NCBI GenBank assembly: GCA_014384665.1
Contig: JACNFI010000407.1
Location: forward strand, 1 to 11,666
From: Candidatus Cloacimonadota bacterium
GTDB lineage: Bacteria > Cloacimonadota > Cloacimonadia > JGIOTU-2
Length of the DNA: 11,666 nucleotides
Direction: 5' to 3'
The notes under the pieces were generated by a model. It was not told the origin of the DNA, did no database searches, and saw nothing but the letters and a program-made list of their open reading frames with translations. Below are positions 1 through 7,900 of this stretch, piece by piece (the stretch's first letter is position 1; each line of letters begins with the position of its first letter). The position numbers and the translations under genes were made by a program.

Positions 1-1
1 T

Positions 2-55
2 ACTGAAATATATGAGTATCCCCGTGTCCACGGTGACAGGAAAGGGCTTACTTAG
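2..55 (+). CDS. 3' end of an upstream gene (partial, unidentified)
   Basis: From base 2 one frame reads 17 codons, TEIYEYPRVHGDRKGLT, to a TAG stop at 53-55, immediately before the terminator hairpin at 58-90. A stop just upstream of a strong intrinsic terminator is what the end of an operon looks like, which is why this frame is preferred. The next frame stays open through the hairpin to a stop in its T-tract and is less plausible. I do not recognise the protein family from this short tail, and the stretch could also be non-coding leader. Confidence 0.4.
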   Translation, partial: TEIYEYPRVHGDRKGLT

Positions 56-57
56 CG

Positions 58-90
58 AGGGAAGGGGAGTTAACTCCCCTTCCCTTTTTT
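58..90 (+). terminator. Intrinsic terminator of the upstream gene
   Basis: A perfect palindrome at 58-85, centred on GTTAAC with GGGAAGGGGAG / CTCCCCTTCCC arms, runs directly into a six-T tract (85-90). Apart from the loop bases the stem is fully paired and GC-rich, in an otherwise AT-rich window. The T-tract lies on the + strand only, so termination of rightward transcription is expected. It separates the upstream gene from the barrel genes that follow. Confidence 0.9.
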
Positions 91-177
91 AACTTTATAT
101 GGTTTATCTTCTCTTTTAGAAAAAAATATTGATTACAAAACCTTTATAGAATAGAGGAAGGAATACCCCCCAAATAC

Positions 178-207
178 TTGACATATAATTTAGTTAGTTA
201 TTATTAT
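178..207 (+). promoter_or_regulatory. Sigma70-type promoter for the barrel gene pair
   Basis: There is a perfect -35 box TTGACA at 178-183 and a -10 box TATTAT (5 of 6 to TATAAT) at 202-207, with an 18-bp spacer. Transcription would start near 214, giving a leader of about 40 nt before the ATG at 253. It lies downstream of a terminator and upstream of the first barrel gene, as expected for an independent transcription unit. No operator or riboswitch-like structure is seen in the short leader. Confidence 0.65.
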
Positions 208-252
208 AAACATAAATAAGATAAGTTTAGTAAGGATAGTATGGAGTAAACG

Positions 253-1341
253 ATGATAAATAAATTATTTTTTATTAATGTAATTCTATTATATTCATTT
301 TTTGCTTTTATTTGTGAAGTAGTTGCAGTTCCATTTACCTCAATGGGGTTTATGAAAGCACCAGATGCGTATGTGCTTCCAAGAAATATTGCTGAATTTT
401 CAGTTTCGGGATATACTTATAATGAGAATTCTGAAACAACTCTCAATTGCCCTGACAAGTGGAATTTTTCTTCTGCATACACCTTGAATGTTGGAATTTT
501 AAATTGGGCTGAAATTGGGCTTGTATATAATATTCTACCGAAAATTGATATTAATAAGGAGAAAGCAAAACCATCACATGAAAAAGCATTTAGAAACGAT
601 AACATTGAAAAAGATATCTTCTATGTAAATGCAAAACTCAATTTAGTAAAGGAAACAGATAAATTCCCTGCAATTTCAATTGGAATAGAAAATCTGTTTT
701 CAGAAAATTATATTGATTCTATATATATCCAAAGATATAAAAAGGAAGAATCATTTTATAGTCATGATATAGATGACTATCGGAAAAATTCCTTATACAT
801 CGCAGGAACGAAAAGAATACAACTACAAAATATTCCAATCTTTGGAACATTAGAAGTCTGTTTAACTGCAGGTCTTGGTTATGGAAGATTTATAACTACC
901 AGTAAGGATATGCCTGAGCTCCTTTCAAAAGGGATATTTCTGGCTATAAATAGCAAGTTATCTGATAAGTTTATGTTTGTATTAGAGGAAGATGGTTACT
1001 GTATTAATGCTGGAATTCAATATAATATAAAAAACTTATCTGCAAAATTAGGTTTTTATCGTATTGATGAATTAGTTACTTTTAATCCCCATCCCAGAAT
1101 TGCATTTAGTCTTCAATATACCTTTGATCTATTATCTAAAATAGGACAAAAAGCACCTCCAAATACGCTTATTTTTAATCTTTTATCAAAGAAATCTACT
1201 TCTAAAGTGAAACAAGAAATTACTAAAACAGAAAATATAAAAATTGAAAACCCTTTAGAAGAAGAACTGAAAAAGACCCGTGAAAGGCGTAAGAAAGCTG
1301 AAAAAGAACTTGAAGAACTTCGTAAACTATTAGAAGAATGA
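253..1341 (+). CDS. Outer-membrane beta-barrel protein, YjbH-like, paralog 1
   Basis: 362-aa predicted outer-membrane protein. Residues 1-25 form a signal peptide (K at 4, hydrophobic core, VVA cleavage site). The mature N-terminus, with MGFMKAPDAYVLPRN near 31-45, resembles the 'G-x-x-x-x-P-s-A-y-x-x-P' opening of YjbH-like and related porin-like barrels. Alternating hydrophobic/polar strands run to about residue 291 and end in an aromatic strand terminus (SLQYTF), typical of a last barrel strand. After it comes an uncommon tail of about 70 residues, ending in a charged helix (about 335-362, rich in E, K and R) likely to form a coiled coil in the periplasm. The start is supported by GGAG at 243-246, 6 nt upstream. 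A close tandem paralog follows after 54 bp. The family name is tentative; an outer-membrane barrel is the safer call. Substrate or partner is unknown. Confidence 0.85.
   Translation: MINKLFFINVILLYSFFAFICEVVAVPFTSMGFMKAPDAYVLPRNIAEFSVSGYTYNENSETTLNCPDKWNFSSAYTLNVGILNWAEIGLVYNILPKIDINKEKAKPSHEKAFRNDNIEKDIFYVNAKLNLVKETDKFPAISIGIENLFSENYIDSIYIQRYKKEESFYSHDIDDYRKNSLYIAGTKRIQLQNIPIFGTLEVCLTAGLGYGRFITTSKDMPELLSKGIFLAINSKLSDKFMFVLEEDGYCINAGIQYNIKNLSAKLGFYRIDELVTFNPHPRIAFSLQYTFDLLSKIGQKAPPNTLIFNLLSKKSTSKVKQEITKTENIKIENPLEEELKKTRERRKKAEKELEELRKLLEE
481..693 (+). repeat. Identical 213-bp tract shared with paralog 2 (copy A)
   Basis: These 213 bases (codons 77-147 of the first barrel gene) are identical to 1615-1827, with no silent differences. 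The near-identity extends from about 451 to 722 with only three further mismatches (at 456, 480 and 694). Outside this block the two genes differ at many silent sites, so the pattern fits gene conversion, not purifying selection alone. Confidence 0.95.
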
Positions 1342-1395
1342 GCATATATTATATTAGTATGATTCACTTTGATAGTGAAAAAAGGCTATATTTTG

Positions 1396-2448
1396 ATGCT
1401 TAATAAAATTTTTTTTACGATTTATATATATTTATTTGCCTTTACCAGTATCATTGTTGCGATTCCATTTACTACAATGGGATTTATGAAAGTACCAGAA
1501 GCCTATGTACTTCCAAAAAATATTGCTGAATTTTCACTTTCCGGTTTCAATTATAATGAGTATTCTGAAACAACTCATGGTTGCCCTGATAAGTGGAATT
1601 TTTCTTCTGCATATACCTTGAATGTTGGAATTTTAAATTGGGCTGAAATTGGGCTTGTATATAATATTCTACCGAAAATTGATATTAATAAGGAGAAAGC
1701 AAAACCATCACATGAAAAAGCATTTAGAAACGATAACATTGAAAAAGATATCTTCTATGTAAATGCAAAACTCAATTTAGTAAAGGAAACAGATAAATTC
1801 CCTGCAATTTCAATTGGAATAGAAAATATGTTTTCAGAAAATTATATTGATTCTATTTATACAGTCAGGTTTGATGATGAGAATTCATTTTATAGTCATG
1901 ATATAGATGACTATAGGAAAAATTCTGTCTATATTACTATTACAAAAACGATATTATTCCGTAACCTTCCTATCCTTGGAACAAAAGAAATAAGTTTGAC
2001 AACAGGTATTGGTTCTGGAAGATTTAAAGGCACACATGATGATAAGAGGTTCTTTAAAGGTATATTTGCAAGTCTAAATACAAAGTTATCTGATAAATTT
2101 ATGTTGTTAATAGAGGAGGATGGTTATTGTATTAATTCTGCAATTCAATATAACACAAGGCATACTTCAGTAAAATTAGGTTTATATCGTATTGATGAAT
2201 TAGCTACTTTTAATCCCCATCCCAGAATTGCATTTAGTTTTCAATATAAATTTGACCTGTTTTCTAAAATAGGACAAGAAATGCCACACAATACGCTTCT
2301 ATTTAATCTATTCTCAAAAAAACCTGCTTATGAAATAAAACGAAAATTGACAGAAACCACTATAGAACAAGAATTGGAAAGAATTCGTGAAAAGCGTAAG
2401 AATGCTGAGAAAGCTCTTGAAAAACTTAGAAAACTACTTGAAGAATAA
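1396..2448 (+). CDS. Outer-membrane beta-barrel protein, YjbH-like, paralog 2
   Basis: 350-aa paralog of the preceding gene, with the same plan: signal peptide (about 1-22), a conserved MGFMKVPEAYVLPKN segment, a barrel ending in FQYKF, then a periplasmic tail with a charged C-terminal helix (REKRKNAEKALEKLRKLLEE). A longer reading from TTG at 1369 is possible. The ATG at 1396 is preferred because it aligns with the start of paralog 1 (MLNKIFF versus MINKLFF) and has an AAAGG at 1381-1385 about 10 nt upstream, whereas the TTG has no visible Shine-Dalgarno. The tail is shorter than in paralog 1. The central 71 codons are identical in DNA to paralog 1, while the loops after that block (about residues 153-165 and 200-215) diverge, suggesting that exposed loops have specialised. 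It is probably co-transcribed with paralog 1, because no terminator or promoter is seen in the 54-bp gap. Confidence 0.85.
   Translation: MLNKIFFTIYIYLFAFTSIIVAIPFTTMGFMKVPEAYVLPKNIAEFSLSGFNYNEYSETTHGCPDKWNFSSAYTLNVGILNWAEIGLVYNILPKIDINKEKAKPSHEKAFRNDNIEKDIFYVNAKLNLVKETDKFPAISIGIENMFSENYIDSIYTVRFDDENSFYSHDIDDYRKNSVYITITKTILFRNLPILGTKEISLTTGIGSGRFKGTHDDKRFFKGIFASLNTKLSDKFMLLIEEDGYCINSAIQYNTRHTSVKLGLYRIDELATFNPHPRIAFSFQYKFDLFSKIGQEMPHNTLLFNLFSKKPAYEIKRKLTETTIEQELERIREKRKNAEKALEKLRKLLEE
1615..1827 (+). repeat. Identical 213-bp tract shared with paralog 1 (copy B)
   Basis: Second copy of the perfectly identical tract at 481-693, offset by 1134 bases, in the same codon register of the second barrel gene. 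As a direct repeat of this length it could support recombination that deletes or duplicates one barrel gene unit. Confidence 0.95.
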
Positions 2449-2524
2449 ATGTAAATAATAGATGGATTTCATAAGAAGAAAGAGTTTGGAATTTGGAAAT
2501 ATTTTAATTCGCTAATACCAGATT

Positions 2525-2552
2525 TTGAGTAATTTCTAATGATTGATATAAT
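2525..2552 (+). promoter_or_regulatory. Extended -10 promoter upstream of the TPR/motor operon
   Basis: TTGAGT (4 of 6 to TTGACA) at 2525-2530 is followed after 16 bp by a perfect TATAAT at 2547-2552. A TG one base upstream (2544-2545) makes an extended -10. The start would be near 2559, with a leader of about 56 nt to the ATG at 2615. It lies in the 166-bp gap after the second barrel gene, where I see no coding sequence and no terminator, so read-through from the barrel genes is also possible. Confidence 0.55.
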
Positions 2553-2614
2553 TCTTCTGCTACTGAATCAAGCAGTAAAAATAAAATTCTATCTATCAAA
2601 ATGAGACTATCATT

Positions 2615-4948
2615 ATGTTTATAATTAAAAAAACATACCCACTTCTAATATTAATTATTAGCTTTATTCTTCTTACATCACATACATTATTAGCTAATAG
2701 GAAAAATAAATTATTAAAAGAGATTGAACTGGAGAAGTCTCATCTCAACATTATTCAAAGTGAAGTTAAACGCATTCAAGGTATAATTAAAAAAAGAGAA
2801 CAAGTTGAACAACTCAAAAATGAAGGACAATATGCAAAGATAAAAAATTTATTTATCAAAGATTTTGCAAAAGCAGATTCAGCATATAATCAACAAAACT
2901 ATAAAAAAACAATCATACAGTTGAACGATTTAAGGTATATTTATAAACAACCTGCCTATATTCAAAAGATTATTTTTTTGAAAGGGAAAATTGCAATTGA
3001 ATTGGGTCTATACCAACAGGCATATCAACTATTGAATAAATATGTAACTGAATATAGTCAGTTCCATAATATAGAAGAAGCAAAATATTACCTTCAATTT
3101 GCTTATTTTAATTTGGGTAAGTATGATGATATAGTAGCTTTAAGCAAGGATTATAAAGGTAAACGAGACGAAAGATATAAGTTTATTCTTGCAACTGCCT
3201 ACTATGCTACAAATAAGTTTGAAAAAGCATTTAAGATTGCAAATGAGTTGATTTCAAATGAAGATTATAGTTTTGACTCGCAATTTTTAACCGGACTTTG
3301 TATCCGTAAGGTTTCCTCAAATCAAGATGCAATTAGTTATTTTCAAGTAACGATTGATAGTGAATTTAATCTGAATAGATTGAGAAAGCTATATCTTACA
3401 CTTGCAAGAATATATTATTCTGATAAAGACTACCTTAATGGACTTATGGCTTACAAAAATTATATAAAAATAGTTGGGCTAAATAATATTGAAGATGATA
3501 TTTTATATGAGATGGGTTGGTGTGCATTAAATGGCGGAAAAACTACGACAGCGGAATATCTCTTTAAAAAAATTTTAGAAAAAAAGCCAAGAAGTGATTA
3601 TTATGATAAAGCTATTTTCTCAATTGGCATTATTTTATCACGAATGGGTAGAATAGATGAAGCAATAAAAATTGCAGATGAGAGAATCACAAAAAATCAG
3701 GCCTTATATGATTATATAGAAGAAAAAAAACAATTACTGAAATTATATAAAGAGATTACTATTATTAAAAATAAGAAAAATGATGAAAAGATAAAAAATA
3801 CTATTGCTCAGCAGGAAGAAGAAATACGGACTCAATTGTATGATAGTAATATTATTTTAAGTGAATTTTTGGGAGAAGATATTGAATATCATCAAATATT
3901 AAGTTTGATTATGCTTGAAGAAGAGATAATTTTTTATAATATATTGTTAGAGGAGATAAAAAGATTAGAGAATTTGTTCGAGAAAAGAGGAGAGAAAATT
4001 GTTTTAAAACAGATTGATAAAAGAATATCTTATACTGATAGTTTGCTGAAAATGACAGATTTTGATTTACAAGTTGATATATTCCTTAGCAAATTCCCTT
4101 ATTTTCATAAAAGAGATATAGAATATTTTAAAGAATTCTTTGCAGAGAAAAAATCAATACAAGACACTAAGAAAAAGATGGAATTGTTAATTCTATCCTA
4201 TTTCCAGGAAAAGTTTGGCCTAACTTTAGACAAGGAAAATTTAATTCAAGAATTGGAAAATTTAAGCATCCGGGATAGTACAGAATTTATAAATAAAGTT
4301 ACAACTTTAATATCAGAAGTTTATAATACATCTGAGCGATTTGATAATTTATTGAATGAATTTGAAAAACAGTCTGCACAAAATACTATTTTTATAGAAG
4401 AACTCGGTAATGAAAAAGAATCATTTGAATATATAAAGAAAAATTTATATGGAATATTACAGATTGCTAAAGGAAAAAATGATTCGACAATAACAAATAA
4501 AATTGAGAGAAAAATTGGAAAAGTTGATAGCACAATTTCTGAATTAGATAAAGAGTTAAAGATATATTTATCTCAACATAAGAAAAATAATGAATTAAGA
4601 AAAAAGTTTATCAAACAACAGAAATTAGTAAGAAACCAGAAAGAAGCACTTGAAGAATACAAAAAAGAACTTACCAATAAATTAAAAGAAAAAATTAAAA
4701 AGATGTTAGTTGAAAGTAAAAAAAATGTATCTGATGAAATTGAGATTATTGAAACTGAATATGAAGCACTATTAACTACCTTAACCGATGTTATTCAATA
4801 TAAAATACAGGCAAGTCATTATGCTATAAGTGATTTTTTATTAGAAGGGCAGGCAATCGTTGAAGATGAATATTTTGCAACTCAAAAAGCATTAAGTGAG
4901 CAACAAAAACTTTATAAAGAATTGTTAAAAGATTTGGATAGGCAATGA
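2615..4948 (+). CDS. Secreted TPR/coiled-coil protein, 777 aa
   Basis: Predicted periplasmic or envelope-associated scaffold. Residues 1-27 form a signal peptide (KK at 5-6, long hydrophobic run, LLA end). A short N-terminal coiled coil (about 28-70) follows. Helical repeats of the TPR type span about 75-360; examples are the 'A-x-Y-x-x-x-x-Y-x-x-A' helices near 118-140, 188-211, 257-282 and 330-352 (GIILSRMGRIDEAIKIA). The rest, about 365-777, is almost entirely charged helix rich in K, E, L and I with no enzymatic motif, consistent with an extended coiled coil. TPR domains mediate protein-protein contacts, and this layout resembles periplasmic assembly factors found beside Tol/Agl motors. 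The upstream Shine-Dalgarno is weak (TGAGA about 9 nt before the ATG), but the signal peptide begins exactly here. The last base of its final sense codon and its TGA overlap the next gene's ATG (ATGA at 4945-4948), implying translational coupling. Exact family is not recognised. Confidence 0.9.
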   Translation: MFIIKKTYPLLILIISFILLTSHTLLANRKNKLLKEIELEKSHLNIIQSEVKRIQGIIKKREQVEQLKNEGQYAKIKNLFIKDFAKADSAYNQQNYKKTIIQLNDLRYIYKQPAYIQKIIFLKGKIAIELGLYQQAYQLLNKYVTEYSQFHNIEEAKYYLQFAYFNLGKYDDIVALSKDYKGKRDERYKFILATAYYATNKFEKAFKIANELISNEDYSFDSQFLTGLCIRKVSSNQDAISYFQVTIDSEFNLNRLRKLYLTLARIYYSDKDYLNGLMAYKNYIKIVGLNNIEDDILYEMGWCALNGGKTTTAEYLFKKILEKKPRSDYYDKAIFSIGIILSRMGRIDEAIKIADERITKNQALYDYIEEKKQLLKLYKEITIIKNKKNDEKIKNTIAQQEEEIRTQLYDSNIILSEFLGEDIEYHQILSLIMLEEEIIFYNILLEEIKRLENLFEKRGEKIVLKQIDKRISYTDSLLKMTDFDLQVDIFLSKFPYFHKRDIEYFKEFFAEKKSIQDTKKKMELLILSYFQEKFGLTLDKENLIQELENLSIRDSTEFINKVTTLISEVYNTSERFDNLLNEFEKQSAQNTIFIEELGNEKESFEYIKKNLYGILQIAKGKNDSTITNKIERKIGKVDSTISELDKELKIYLSQHKKNNELRKKFIKQQKLVRNQKEALEEYKKELTNKLKEKIKKMLVESKKNVSDEIEIIETEYEALLTTLTDVIQYKIQASHYAISDFLLEGQAIVEDEYFATQKALSEQQKLYKELLKDLDRQ

Positions 4949-7900
4949 GAATCCATTTTAGTAATTTCCAATATTTTGAGAAGATAATTATTTTGCTTAT
5001 CTTAAACCTTTTCTTCTCTATCGCATTATATGCTCAGAATGATGTTGGGGGAATTGGAAAGTCTGTAGTTAGTTCTAAACCTGATTCTACGAGTTATGAA
5101 AAACCAGAAATAAACGAACAGCCCCTCTCTTCATCAATCATAAAAACAAAAATTTTGGAAATTGATAAAAAATTAACCGATTCTTATAAGAATAAAAAGA
5201 AATGTATCAAAAAACTTGAGAAACATTATAAAGATTTTATAGAAAAATATCCAAACAGTCCGTATGTAGCTGATGCTTACTTCCATTTAGCCGACCTTTG
5301 CTTTGAATTATATCCTCTTGATGAATATGAAACTTATGTGGATATTTTGAACTATTATGAAAAATTGTTAATAATAAATCCAGACTATAAATACAAAGAT
5401 GTTATTTATTATAATATGGCTTTTTGTAATTACCAGAAGGAGAGAATATTAGTTGAGAAAAAAGGCAAAAAACACCCTGAACTTTTTCCGCCAGTACCCG
5501 ATTTATCCCCGATACATCGGGGTTTCGGAGCTGGCGGACCAGATTCTCTTAAATTATTAAAAAAAAATTTGAAGAAGTCAATTAAATATTATGAAAAAAT
5601 AAGAAATGAATTTCCTAATTCAGATTTTTACCTGGAATCTATTTATCGTCTTGGTGATATATATTTTAATTTAGCAGCTGAAACAAATAGCTCTGAAGAG
5701 CGAAAAAAGTATCTACTTACCGCTGAGAAATATTATGAATTACTCATCCTGGTTGAATCAGAATTAGTTGAAAATGCAATTTATAAATTAGGATGGACAT
5801 ATTTTTCAATGAATAAATATGCACCTGCGATTGTTAGATTTCTTGGTCTACTTAACGACATCACACTGAATGACAGTATTAAAAGATTAACTACAAATCC
5901 AGAAGAAAGAGTGAAAGCAGAACAATTTCTTAAAGATGCAAGAATATTTGAAGAAGAAACAATAGAATATGTTGCCTTAAGTTTTGCTGGTTTTGATAGC
6001 ACTAATTATTCTCCCCATCCTATCGGAACCGAAAAACTCAAAAATATAATAAATAATATTGGCTCAAAAATTTATGCAAAGAAAATTCTGGAAAGATTAG
6101 GCGATATTTATGCAGAGATTGACTATCCCGCAAAAGCCTGCTCAACCTATTCAACATTTTTAGATTTATTTCCCCTAAATAGTGGAAATCCATCAATAGA
6201 CAATAAGATTATTCAAGTTTATATAAATAATGGTGAAACAGATAAAGCTGAGAAGCAAATGGAAAAACTTGCATTACGATTTAATAGAAACTCTGGATGG
6301 TATCAAAAATATAAAAATAATAAAAATATTTTGAACGAAGAATTACCTATTGTTAAGGAAGCTTATGAATATACTATCAATAGAACTGTAAACAAAGCAA
6401 TAGATAATAAAGAAAAATCTGAATATCTGAAAGCGATAAAATTCTCAGATTTATACCTTGATATATTCCCTGATTCAGATAAATCTCAAAAGATTGAAGC
6501 CAGATTAACCCAATTATTTTTTGAATTGGCCGAACAAGAAAAGGATATTGTTTATTATAAAAAAGCAATAAAAAAATTTCAGAATTTAAATAAAAAATCT
6601 GTAGAATATCCTTCTCATTATGATAATACATACGATATTATTGTGGCATATCAATCTATTCTTGATATTCTAAAAGAGGAAATATTGGATGAGAACTCGG
6701 TTGAGAATATTACTGAGCAGGATACTTTATATGTGAGACAAAAAGATATAAAGGAAAAGTTACTAACATCTTGTGATACATATAGACAGTTAATTTCAGA
6801 AAAGAAAAATCATACAGGAGAAGATTCTTTAAAACTGTATCAGGTTGTACAACTACAGGGTAATTTTTATTATGATGAAAATAATTATGTTAAAGCACTT
6901 AGTATTTTTAAGGAAATTATCAATAATTTTGTTCCAATACTTCAGAAAGAAAAGACGACAAATTATACTTATAAAATAGCACTTTGTTATAAAAATGTTG
7001 GAGATTATGTATCTTCAGAAGAATGGTTTTGGAAAGCTGAATCTTTGGCAGTTAATACAGATAATCAAGAGATAAAAGAGAGTGCTAATTTGCTTGCTTT
7101 ACAATCTATCCAAAATCAGGCAGTAAAATTAGAAAGGAATGGAGATAATATTGGTGGTGCACAACAATATGAACGGCTTGCTAAGCAGAACCTAAAAGCA
7201 GAATATTCTTTTGATAATATGCTTAAATCAGCAAAATTGTATGAAAAAGCTAATGACTTTGAAAATGCCATCAGGAGATATCTCTTCATTGCTGAAAATT
7301 ATCCCAATAAAGATACAGTTACTCAAATACTTCCTGCATATTATAAAGCAGCCACTCTGGTAGATACTTGTCTACAAAATTATGAAAGAGAAATTAGTAT
7401 CTATCAAAAAATAGTGAATAGGTATCCAAATAGTGAATATTCCCGGAATGCTGAGAAGCAAATAGTAGCAATCTACGACTATAAACTAGGTGATAAAGAA
7501 ATTTCTGCGAATAAATATATTGAACTTACCCGGAAATATAAGGACTGGGATAAAGCACCTGATATGTTTAATAATGCAATTATCGATTATCAAGAATTAG
7601 GGAATACAGAAAAAGTTATCCAGCTCTGCTTGCAGTTCGCACAGATATTTCCTGATAATCCATCTGTGCTTGATAAATTGAAATATGTATTAAGAGAATA
7701 TATTGCAATGGATAAATGGGATAAAGCAGAAGAAATAGCAATACAAATCAAAGATGAGTTTCCTGAAGAAAAGATGATTGCAACCGGAATTGCAAGAAAA
7801 ATATTAAATAATATAGAAACAGAGATGGATACATTATATAAGTATAATAATTTTACTAAAATTTCTACTAATATAAAGGAATATTACAATAAAAATAATT

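Noticed and set aside
22..33. Small hairpin CCGTG/CACGG as part of a structured RNA gene at the left edge
   Set aside because: The stem is short with an almost absent loop, the surrounding bases match no RNA family I know, and an open frame ending before the terminator explains the region better.
1369..1395. Upstream TTG start for the second barrel gene
   Set aside because: It has no Shine-Dalgarno and adds nine residues before the signal peptide. The ATG at 1396 aligns exactly with the start of the paralog.
2504..2614. Short minus-strand reading frame with a protein-like stretch (ILFLLLDSVAEELYQSLE) between the barrel and TPR genes
   Set aside because: It has no supported start, runs backwards into the antisense of the TPR gene, and cannot be tied to a known family. 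It could be a gene remnant but is too short to claim.
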